A DNA stretch of 64,000 nucleotides, from positions 124,001-188,000 of the forward strand of contig CANIII010000004.1 in assembly GCA_947467605.1 (NCBI GenBank), given 5' to 3'. Within the stretch, counting starts at the first letter, position 1. Each line of letters begins with the position of its first letter. The notes below the pieces were generated by a model that ran no database searches, was not told the origin of the DNA, and worked only from the letters and a program-made list of their open reading frames with translations. The translations under genes were made by a program, and so were the position numbers. Source of the DNA: Acidobacteriota bacterium. GTDB taxonomy: Bacteria > Acidobacteriota > Vicinamibacteria > Vicinamibacterales > SCN-69-37. Positions 54,063 through 61,116 of the stretch are shown here, piece by piece.

Positions 54063-54404
54063 ATGGCACCCACGCCGAAGTCCGACCTGCTGCAGGGCAC
54101 ACTCGACCTGCTGATCCTGAAGACTCTCTCCCTGGACGCGCTGCATGGCTACGCCATCGCCCAGCGCATCGCCGCGTCGTCGCGCGCGCTGTTGCAGGTG
54201 CCGCAGGGGTCGCTGTATCCCGCGCTGCATCGGCTCGAGAATAAAGGGTGGCTGGCGGCCGAGTGGGATCAGACCGAGACCGGACGTGAGGCGAAGTTCT
54301 ACACGCTGACGCGCAAAGGCAGACTGCAGCTCGAGCTTGAAGTCGCCGACTGGAAGCGTTTGAGCGAAGGCATCGGGTTGATTCTGGCTGGGGCGGAAGA
54401 ATAG
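54063..54404 (+). CDS. PadR-family transcriptional regulator
   Basis: A 113-residue winged-helix repressor: LLQGTLDLLILKTLSLDALHGYAIAQRI, LQVPQGSLYPALHRLENKGWLAAEW (recognition helix and wing), then a C-terminal dimerisation helix. It starts one base after a 38-bp palindrome, so the transcript is probably leaderless and autorepressed. The stop is two bases before the ADOP permease start; PadR-ADOP pairs of this kind recur in Acidobacteriota. Confidence 0.94.
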   Translation: MAPTPKSDLLQGTLDLLILKTLSLDALHGYAIAQRIAASSRALLQVPQGSLYPALHRLENKGWLAAEWDQTETGREAKFYTLTRKGRLQLELEVADWKRLSEGIGLILAGAEE

Positions 54405-54406
54405 TC

Positions 54407-57097
54407 ATGGGCTGGCTGTCACGACTCTTCGGACGCGAGAGACTCGAGCGCGAGCTCGACAAGGAGGTCCAGTTCCACATCGACGCGCGCGTGGCGGCGC
54501 TCGTGGAGAGCGGCATCGAACCCAGGGAAGCCCGTCGGCGCGCGCTCGCGGAGTTCGGCGGCGTCGAGCCCATCAAAGAAGATGTGCGTGACGCGCGCGG
54601 CACACGCTGGGTGGCCGATCTTGCTCAGGACATTCGCTACGCGTTGCGGATGCTGCGCGTGAACAAAGGGTTCACGATCGCGGCCGTGATGTCATTGGCG
54701 CTCGGCATTGGCGCGAACGCGGCGGTGTTCCGTGTGATCGATGGGCTGATCCTGCGGCCGCTCGATGTCCCGAAGCCGCAGCAGCTCTTCATTCTCGAAA
54801 GCAGCAGCGCCGAGGAATCGCGCTTCTCACATCCGACGTATCTGCAGTTCGTGGCGGCCGCACCCGGGGCCACACTCGCGGTGATGACCCGGCCGACGAA
54901 TATGCAACTCACCGTCGCCGGCAGTGCCGAGCTGACGACGACGCAGCTCGTCTCGAGCTCGTGGTTTTCGCTACTCGGCGTGTCACCGCAGGCCGGCCGT
55001 TTCTACTCGCCGCACGACGAGACATCGGCCGCGCCCGTGGTCGTGATCAGCGATCGCTACTGGACGCGCCGATTCGGATGCAACCCGGCCGCGATTGGCA
55101 GCACCGTGCTCGTCAACAACGTTGCGCGCACCGTCATCGGCGTCACGCCCGTCGGTTTCGGCGGCTTCAATGTCGGTATCGCCAACGACGTGTGGCTGCC
55201 GGTGACGGCGCAGCACGACGTGCACTACCGTAGCAACGCGAGCAACGACAACGGCGACGATGAGAAGCCGTGGGTGCCGCAGGCGGAGATCTCGTGGCTG
55301 GCCATGATCGGGCGCGCGCCGGCGGAGGGCAATGCCGGTGTGTTTGCCGCGTTGAGCGGCAGATATCAGCAACTCGTGGCTGGCCGCGCGAAGGGCATCG
55401 AGGATCCGGCTCGTCGCGAACGTGCGTTGCGCGACCACCTGCTGACCGTGGCGGGTGCGCGTGGGATGTCGGACGCGCGCGAAGAAGCGACGCCGGCGCT
55501 CACGATTCTCATGGCCATGGTCGCGCTGGTCCTTGTGGTGGCGTGCGCGAATCTGGCGAATCTCCTGCTCGCGCGCGGTGCGGCGCGCAGTCGAGAGTTC
55601 GCCTTGCGCTTGTCGATTGGCGCGCGGCGCGGTCGGCTGATCCGCCAGCTGCTGACCGAGAGTCTCACGTTGTCAACGCTCGGTGCTGTCATCGGTCTGG
55701 CGTTCGCGTGGTGGGGCGGCGTCGCACTACTCGCGTTCATGTCGGGAGGTCGCACGGCGCCGACCGTCGACATGCCGCTCGACTGGCGCGTGCTCTCTTT
55801 TGGTTTGGCACTGACGCTTCTGACCGGTCTCGGCTTCGGCCTGCTGCCGGCGTTGCGACTCTCTCGGCCCGCACTGCACGACGCGATGAAGTCTGGTGGG
55901 CGTGTCGTCAGCACGGGCCGTCGCGGCCGATTCCCGCTCGTGAAAGTCCTTGTCGGTGTGCAGGTCGCAATCTCGCTGCTGCTGCTTGCCGGCGCGATGT
56001 TGTTCTTCCAGACCTTCCGCAACTACAGCCGCATGGATCCCGGTTTTGACAGGGAGTCTGTCGTGACGGCGCGATTCGACACGCGGCTGGCCGGCTATCG
56101 GCCGGATGAGTTGCCAGGTGTCTACGGACGACTGCTCGCGGAAGCCGGGCGCATTCCCGGCGTGCACTCCGCGACGCTCGGCAAAGTGGGGCCGGCCACC
56201 GGGTCAGCGACGTCGAGCAGTGTCGTGATCGAAGGCTACACACCGGCACCCGCAGAAGATGTCGTGATCAACGAAGAGTTGGTCGGGATGGCGTATGTCT
56301 CGACGCTCGGCATGCGGCTCATCGCGGGACGCGATTTTACGGCCAGCGACGACACACGTAGCCGCGGCGTCGCCATCATCAATGAAACGATGGCGAAGCG
56401 CTTCTTCGGCAACGCGAATCCGGTTGGGAAGGGCTTCGGCTACGGAAAGACCAGCGAATTCCAGATCATCGGCGTCGTCGCGGACGCTCGCGCCAACGGT
56501 CTGCGCCGATCGGTGCCGCCGATGGCCTACTACGCGCTGGCGCAGCATCCAGATCAGTACGTGCGCAATCTGTACGTGCGCGCCGATGGATCGATCGAGA
56601 CCGTGCGTGCCGCGCTGCGCGAGGCCGTGCGTACCGCCGCACCAGGTCTCGCGATTCGTGAAGTCGTCACGCTCGGTGAACTGACCGAACGCAGTGTCTC
56701 GGCCGAACGCGTCGTATCGAATCTCACTGCGCTGTTTGGACTGCTCGGCGTCGCCGTCGCGTGTCTCGGCCTCTACGGCACGATTGCATTCTCTGTCGCG
56801 CGACGAACGAACGAGATTGGCGTGCGGCTGGCACTCGGCGCATCGCCGAGCGGTGTGCGATCGATGGTGCTGAAGGAAACCCTGTCGCTCGTCTGCTACG
56901 GCGTCATCGCTGGCGTGCTGCTGATGCTGCCGCTCAGTCGGGCGCTGTCGAGCGCGCTCTTCGGCCTCAGCGGTCGTGATCCGATGACGCTCGCGGTCGC
57001 GTCGGTGGTCGTCGTGTTGGTCGGCATGCTCGCCGGTGCGCTTCCCGCTTGGCGCGCCTCCAAGGTGAATCCGACGGCAGCACTACGGGCCGACTAA
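54407..57097 (+). CDS. ADOP-type FtsX/MacB permease
   Basis: An 896-residue inner-membrane protein of the Acidobacterial duplicated orphan permease type. The N-terminal cytoplasmic helix bundle (LERELDKEVQFHIDARVAAL...EFGGVEPIKED) precedes two tandem MacB_PCD-FtsX units: first helix at LRMLRVNKGFTIAAVMSLAL, first FtsX block with ARGAARSREFALRLSIGARR, second with FSVARRTNEIGVRLALGAS and a final AWRASKVNPTAALRAD. No ATPase is adjacent, as is usual for these orphans. The stop overlaps the convergent protease stop by 4 bp. Confidence 0.95.
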   Translation: MGWLSRLFGRERLERELDKEVQFHIDARVAALVESGIEPREARRRALAEFGGVEPIKEDVRDARGTRWVADLAQDIRYALRMLRVNKGFTIAAVMSLALGIGANAAVFRVIDGLILRPLDVPKPQQLFILESSSAEESRFSHPTYLQFVAAAPGATLAVMTRPTNMQLTVAGSAELTTTQLVSSSWFSLLGVSPQAGRFYSPHDETSAAPVVVISDRYWTRRFGCNPAAIGSTVLVNNVARTVIGVTPVGFGGFNVGIANDVWLPVTAQHDVHYRSNASNDNGDDEKPWVPQAEISWLAMIGRAPAEGNAGVFAALSGRYQQLVAGRAKGIEDPARRERALRDHLLTVAGARGMSDAREEATPALTILMAMVALVLVVACANLANLLLARGAARSREFALRLSIGARRGRLIRQLLTESLTLSTLGAVIGLAFAWWGGVALLAFMSGGRTAPTVDMPLDWRVLSFGLALTLLTGLGFGLLPALRLSRPALHDAMKSGGRVVSTGRRGRFPLVKVLVGVQVAISLLLLAGAMLFFQTFRNYSRMDPGFDRESVVTARFDTRLAGYRPDELPGVYGRLLAEAGRIPGVHSATLGKVGPATGSATSSSVVIEGYTPAPAEDVVINEELVGMAYVSTLGMRLIAGRDFTASDDTRSRGVAIINETMAKRFFGNANPVGKGFGYGKTSEFQIIGVVADARANGLRRSVPPMAYYALAQHPDQYVRNLYVRADGSIETVRAALREAVRTAAPGLAIREVVTLGELTERSVSAERVVSNLTALFGLLGVAVACLGLYGTIAFSVARRTNEIGVRLALGASPSGVRSMVLKETLSLVCYGVIAGVLLMLPLSRALSSALFGLSGRDPMTLAVASVVVVLVGMLAGALPAWRASKVNPTAALRAD

Positions 57098-58038
57098 CGT
57101 CTGTTCTTCCACACGCGCTCTTCCCAATCCGCCCGGTTGAACGCCCGCGCGATGTCGGTGATGAGCTGTGCTTTCCAGACGTAGCCGAGTTGTAGCGAAT
57201 CACCGGGGCTGGGCGTGCCGCCATCAATCGGTTGGCCGTAGCCATCGCCGGCGCGCGGCTTGACCATGCGCATGGCCGAGAAGATGCCGAGCAGGCGACG
57301 TGGCATGCCCGTCATCATGTCGCCGGCTTCGCTTTCGTAGACGCCGTTGCTGATGCCCACGACGGGTGAGCCGGACATTCCGGGAAATGCCGATACGTCC
57401 ACAAGAAACACCGGCTGTCCTTGAAAGTCGACCGTGGGTTCCGTGGCGAGATGGCCGGTCTTCCACACAGGCAGAAAGTTGCGCGTGTCGAAGAAGCCGT
57501 ACGGATAGCCGAGCAACACGGCCTGTGATGACGGCCGCATCTTCATGTCGATCGTGGTGTGCGATTCGGAAAACACGAACAGCTGCCCGCGCCCGTCATA
57601 GAGCGTGGAGATGATCGGCACGAGCACGACGTCCGCCTCTGGAAACTGCTGGCTCTGGATCCAGATCGGTTCGCCGGTCTTCGTGTAGAGCGGGATGTTG
57701 ACGGGGAAGTAGTTGGCCGGATCGGTCTGCGACGCGTGGAGATAGAACTGCAGGCGATCGCCCTGCGCCTTGGCCGCCGACAGCGGTTCGTTGCCGGTGA
57801 CTACGTGATAGTTGGTGACGAGGAAGACCATGTCGATGCCTGTGCCGCCTGGCTTGGTCGTGGCGTACAGGAACCCGGTGCCCTGCGAGATCTGGCGCGT
57901 TCCCGCGACAAGCAGTGCCGGCGTCGTCATCAACGACATCGGCTCGAGGGTCATCCCCGTCTGGCGCGCGGACGGCGTGGCGGTCGTGCCAAGGATGGCC
58001 AGTGCCGTGGCAACGGTCAAGGCAAGCAGGCGCGTCAT
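57094..58038 (-). CDS. Exported trypsin-like serine protease
   Basis: A 314-residue secreted protein, signal peptide MTRLLALTVATALAILGTTATPSA. The chymotrypsin-fold triad is H78 in VTNYHVV, D136 in EADVVLVPI and S222 in FPGMSGSPVV. There is no PDZ domain, so it is not a full HtrA/DegP. ATG 58038 is preferred over a start six codons upstream that would place two cysteines before the signal. The gene lies between the convergent ADOP gene and the REP-1c palindrome. The substrate is unknown. Confidence 0.85.
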   Translation of the reverse strand: MTRLLALTVATALAILGTTATPSARQTGMTLEPMSLMTTPALLVAGTRQISQGTGFLYATTKPGGTGIDMVFLVTNYHVVTGNEPLSAAKAQGDRLQFYLHASQTDPANYFPVNIPLYTKTGEPIWIQSQQFPEADVVLVPIISTLYDGRGQLFVFSESHTTIDMKMRPSSQAVLLGYPYGFFDTRNFLPVWKTGHLATEPTVDFQGQPVFLVDVSAFPGMSGSPVVGISNGVYESEAGDMMTGMPRRLLGIFSAMRMVKPRAGDGYGQPIDGGTPSPGDSLQLGYVWKAQLITDIARAFNRADWEERVWKNRR

Positions 58039-58049
58039 ACAGGGACAAT

Positions 58050-58092
58050 AAAACATCGGGAGTTAATTCGATGAATTAACTCCCGATGTTTT
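58050..58092. repeat. REP-1 variant palindrome, solo copy
   Basis: Twenty-base arms 58050-58069 and 58073-58092 around a 3-base loop share the core CGGGAGTTAATT with the RAYT-1 flanks, but have ACATC in place of AAGCC outside it and a different centre. The AraC gene's TAA stop (58076-58078) lies inside the right arm, so the element probably doubles as that gene's terminator. Confidence 0.8.
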
Positions 58093-59038
58093 GCGCTTTT
58101 GCGGGCCCGCCGGGGTCGCGGCGGTAGGCGCCGGGGGCGAGGCCCATCCAGCGTTTGAAGGCCTTGCTGAACGCCGCTTCGGCGTCGTAACCCACCTTGC
58201 CGGCCACCGTCGCGATGGTGTCGTCGCCCGATCGGAGGAGCTTCGTGGCGCGCTGCATGCGCCAGCGGGTGAGGTAGGTGAGCGGCGGTTCTTCGACGAG
58301 TTCGCCGAAGCGCGCCGAGAAGGATGAGCGCGACATCGCGACTGCCGACGCGAGCGATTCGACGCTCCATGGCGCGTGCGGCTGTTCGTGAATGAGCGCG
58401 AGCGCTTTCCCGATCTGCGGATCCGACAGTGCGCTGAGCCAGCCTTTCGCATTGGCGCCGTTGCTGACGACATGCGCGCGGATGGCCTGGACGAACAGGA
58501 TGTCGGCCAACCGGCTCACGATCGTCGACGCGCCGGGCTGACCCGATGACATCTCCATGGCAATGAACTGCAGGCAGGTGTCGAGCCACGGCATCGGCGT
58601 GCCGTTGTCGCCGCGCACATGAATCATCGGAGGCAGCGACCGCAGCAGCGGGTTGGTGCCGGCATCTTCAAATTCAATCTTGCCGCCCACAAGCGTCGTG
58701 GCCGCGCCGCCGCCGCCGTAGGCAAAGACGCCGCCCGGTTGGCAGTTCTTTCGCTGCGGACAGGCCTCGAACACCTGCTCGGCCGGCACGAGTGGCGTTG
58801 TCAGTGAATCGCGCAGGCTGTGGGCGTGTCCATGCGGCAGCAGCACCAGATCACCGCCGGAGACTTGGAGTGGCGCATCAACGCCATCCATCTCGAACCA
58901 GCATGTGCCGCGCGTCACCACGAAGAAGCCGGGCGACTTCGGTGCCTTACGGATGCCCCAGGGCGCGGTGAGCTCGAGGCGGCCCGACAGCAAGCTGGTG
59001 ACGTGAATCGCTTCGAGCGCGTCGGTGAGTACGTCCAT
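58076..59038 (-). CDS. AraC-family transcriptional regulator
   Basis: A 320-residue regulator: N-terminal cupin ligand domain (about 20-170; FFVVTRGTCWFEMDG, GDLVLLPHGHAHSLRD) and a C-terminal double helix-turn-helix (WSVESLASAVAMSRSSFSARF and VAGKVGYDAEAAFSKAFKRWMGLAPGAYRR). The cupin belongs to the type found beside oxidoreductase genes, but the target here is not evident. Its last codons and stop are within the REP-1c palindrome. The promoter lies in the AT-rich gap toward the divergent barrel-protein gene. Confidence 0.92.
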   Translation of the reverse strand: MDVLTDALEAIHVTSLLSGRLELTAPWGIRKAPKSPGFFVVTRGTCWFEMDGVDAPLQVSGGDLVLLPHGHAHSLRDSLTTPLVPAEQVFEACPQRKNCQPGGVFAYGGGGAATTLVGGKIEFEDAGTNPLLRSLPPMIHVRGDNGTPMPWLDTCLQFIAMEMSSGQPGASTIVSRLADILFVQAIRAHVVSNGANAKGWLSALSDPQIGKALALIHEQPHAPWSVESLASAVAMSRSSFSARFGELVEEPPLTYLTRWRMQRATKLLRSGDDTIATVAGKVGYDAEAAFSKAFKRWMGLAPGAYRRDPGGPAKAQNIGS

Positions 59039-59044
59039 GCCCTA

Positions 59045-59074
59045 ATAATGTCAATACGTCCCACTAATGGTCAA
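59045..59074 (-). promoter_or_regulatory. Promoter candidate of the AraC gene
   Basis: On the minus strand TTGACC (59069-59074), an 18-base spacer and CATTAT (59045-59050) end six bases before ATG 59038, again implying a leaderless transcript. The repeated ATTGACCATTAG / ATTGACATTAT could be a regulator site. Confidence 0.4.
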
Positions 59075-59196
59075 TGACTCAGACGAACAGACATTAAGTT
59101 GCGACAATTCATCATCGATACGCCTGATTAAAGCATCGTATCTTCAGAAAGCGGACGGTCAATCGGGACCGGACGCACTGAAGGAGCAACAACGTA

Positions 59197-59805
59197 ATGA
59201 CTCGCACATTGGCAATTACTCTGTCAGCACTGGCGGTTGTCGCCATGGCCGTTCCGGCCCAGGCACAGGCCACATCTTCGAGCACGGCGGGTGCCGTGAT
59301 CTCGGTGCAGGGCGGTGGCTTCACCAGCGCGGTGAACCTAAATGACGCCAAGACAGCCGACTTCAAGACCGGTTTCAACGCCGGTGGGGCGATCGGCTAC
59401 CAGCTCAACGACATCGTCGGGCTGCGCGGCACGTTCACCTTCGCGCGCACCGAGAGCGAAGGCGCGGGCCTCCCGACGCTGCTGAAGGCCGGCACCAAGG
59501 CCAACCGCTTCTTTTATGGCGGCGAGGTCGTCTTGAAGGCACCGCTGACCGGCGGAATTTCGCCCTACGTGCTCGTCGGTGGCGGCGCGATGACCTTCAA
59601 GCCCGACACGACCCCATCGCAGGACAGCTTCACGAAGCCGGCCGGCAAGGTGGGCGTGGGCGTGAACATCGACATCCCGAAGTCGAACGTCTCGGTCTTC
59701 GCGGAAGGCGGCGGCTGGTTCTACCAGTTCGACCAGTTCGGATTCGACAAAACGCAGTTTGATCTGACCTGGAGCGCCGGGTTGTCCTACCGATTCGGCC
59801 GATAG
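59197..59805 (+). CDS. Small outer-membrane beta-barrel protein
   Basis: A 202-residue protein, signal peptide MTRTLAITLSALAVVAMAVPAQAQ. Alternating strands (GGAIGYQLNDIVGLRGTFTF, RFFYGGEVVLKAPL, PYVLVGGGAMTF, VGVGVNIDIP, VSVFAEGGGWFY, WSAGLSYRFGR) fit an eight-stranded OmpA/OmpX-like barrel. AAGGAG lies about ten bases before the ATG. Function unknown. A strong terminator follows. Confidence 0.8.
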   Translation: MTRTLAITLSALAVVAMAVPAQAQATSSSTAGAVISVQGGGFTSAVNLNDAKTADFKTGFNAGGAIGYQLNDIVGLRGTFTFARTESEGAGLPTLLKAGTKANRFFYGGEVVLKAPLTGGISPYVLVGGGAMTFKPDTTPSQDSFTKPAGKVGVGVNIDIPKSNVSVFAEGGGWFYQFDQFGFDKTQFDLTWSAGLSYRFGR

Positions 59806-59810
59806 TCACG

Positions 59811-59876
59811 ACCGTCCTGGCGCCCGGCCCACAGACCCCACACGCGGGGCCGGGGCCGGGCCCGGACGGTTTTTTT
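59811..59876 (+). terminator. Strong intrinsic terminator after the barrel gene
   Basis: CCGTCC (59812-59817) pairs with GGACGG (59864-59869), and CCCGGCCC (59823-59830) pairs with GGGCCGGG (59853-59860). A run of seven T follows (59870-59876). Confidence 0.85.
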
Positions 59877-59892
59877 ACCCCTTACACGGGTG

Positions 59893-59923
59893 TTGCCTTT
59901 AGCCCTGTGTCGTCAGGTATCGT
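59893..59923 (+). promoter_or_regulatory. Promoter candidate of the RND efflux operon
   Basis: TTGCCT (59893-59898), a 19-base spacer and TATCGT (59918-59923) come just before the ATG at 59944. Spacing is slightly long. Confidence 0.35.
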
Positions 59924-59943
59924 AGAAGGCTACGCCAACCGCA

Positions 59944-61116
59944 ATGTTCAACTCCTCCTCGAAGGGTGTGCTGTCTGTGTCTTCAACTTTTTCCGTGTCT
60001 CGCTTGATGGTTCGCACGATTTCGGTGGCTGTGCTCGTCGCGTCGGCGGCATGTGGTGGCAGTCAGCCGCCGGCCGCGGGTGGCCCTCCGGGTGGTGGCA
60101 TGCCTCCAACGCCGGTCGAGCTCTTGACGCTCGCCGCGCATCCTGTGGAACAGGCGAGTGAATTTGTCGGCACGGTGAAGTCGCGGCAGTCCACGACCAT
60201 TCAGCCTCAGGCCGAAGGATTTCTGACGAAGATCAGCGTGAAGTCGGGCGATCGCGTCACCGCCGGCACGGTGCTCTTTGAAATCGACTCCGCCTCGCAG
60301 CAGGCACTCGTCGCCAACCTCGAATCGGTGCGCGTCGCGCGCGAAGCCGACGTCACGCTGGCCAAGCAGCGCGCGGATCGCGCGAAGGCGCTCCTCGCTG
60401 CCGGTGCGGGCACGCAGCAGGATCTGGAATCTGCCGTCTCGGCCCAGCAAACGGCCGAAGCGCAGCTCAAGGCGTTTCAGGAACAGATCAAGCAGCAGAA
60501 GAACGAACTCAACTACTACCGCGTCGTCGCTCCAGCGGCCGGCGTGGTCGGCGACATTCCCGTGCACACGGGCGATCGCGTGACTCGCGCGACCAAGCTC
60601 ACCGACATCGACTCGAATGCCGGCCTCGAGATCTACCTCAGCGTGCCGGTGCAGCAGGCACCGAACCTGAAGATCGGGCTGCCTGTGCAGCTGATGGGCG
60701 ATGCTGGCGTGAGCACAACGACCGAGAAGGTTACGTTCATCGATCCCACGGTCGACGACACGACGCAGACCGTGCTCGTGAAGGCCGCTGTTACGGCGAC
60801 CAAGGGTCTGCGCACGGATCAGTTCGTCCGCACGCGCGTCCTCTGGTCGAACAACCCGACGATCACGGTGCCGATCACGGCGACGTTGCGTATCAATGGT
60901 CAGTATTTTGTCTATGTCGCGACGCCTGAGCGCGGTGGCCTCGTTGCCAAGCAGCGCCAGGTCGCGCTCGGCACGATCATCGGCAACGACTACGTGCTGG
61001 TGTCTGGTCTCGCGGCTGGCGATCGCATTGTCGTCAGTGGCATTCAGAAGATCGGCGACGGCGCGCCAATTCAGCCGGTCGCACCGGGTGCGCCGCCCGC
61101 TGCAGGAGGCAAGTAA
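59944..61116 (+). CDS. RND efflux periplasmic adaptor lipoprotein (MexA/AcrA type)
   Basis: A 390-residue membrane-fusion protein. A lipobox-like ASAAC (Cys37) suggests a lipid anchor; an internal ATG at 60007 (MVRTISVAVLVASAAC) would give a tidier lipoprotein signal and may be the true start. A Gly/Pro linker, lipoyl halves (VGTVKSRQSTTIQPQAEGFLTKI and VVAPAAGVVGDIPVHTGDRV), a coiled-coil hairpin (about 115-195) and a C-terminal barrel follow. It links the pump encoded next, whose GTG immediately follows the stop codon, to an outer-membrane channel beyond the window. Confidence 0.92.
   Translation: MFNSSSKGVLSVSSTFSVSRLMVRTISVAVLVASAACGGSQPPAAGGPPGGGMPPTPVELLTLAAHPVEQASEFVGTVKSRQSTTIQPQAEGFLTKISVKSGDRVTAGTVLFEIDSASQQALVANLESVRVAREADVTLAKQRADRAKALLAAGAGTQQDLESAVSAQQTAEAQLKAFQEQIKQQKNELNYYRVVAPAAGVVGDIPVHTGDRVTRATKLTDIDSNAGLEIYLSVPVQQAPNLKIGLPVQLMGDAGVSTTTEKVTFIDPTVDDTTQTVLVKAAVTATKGLRTDQFVRTRVLWSNNPTITVPITATLRINGQYFVYVATPERGGLVAKQRQVALGTIIGNDYVLVSGLAAGDRIVVSGIQKIGDGAPIQPVAPGAPPAAGGK
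61104..61109 (+). promoter_or_regulatory. Ribosome binding site of the RND pump
   Basis: AGGAGG lies seven bases before GTG 61117, inside the last codons of the adaptor gene. It sets the GTG that directly follows the TAA as the start. Confidence 0.8.
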
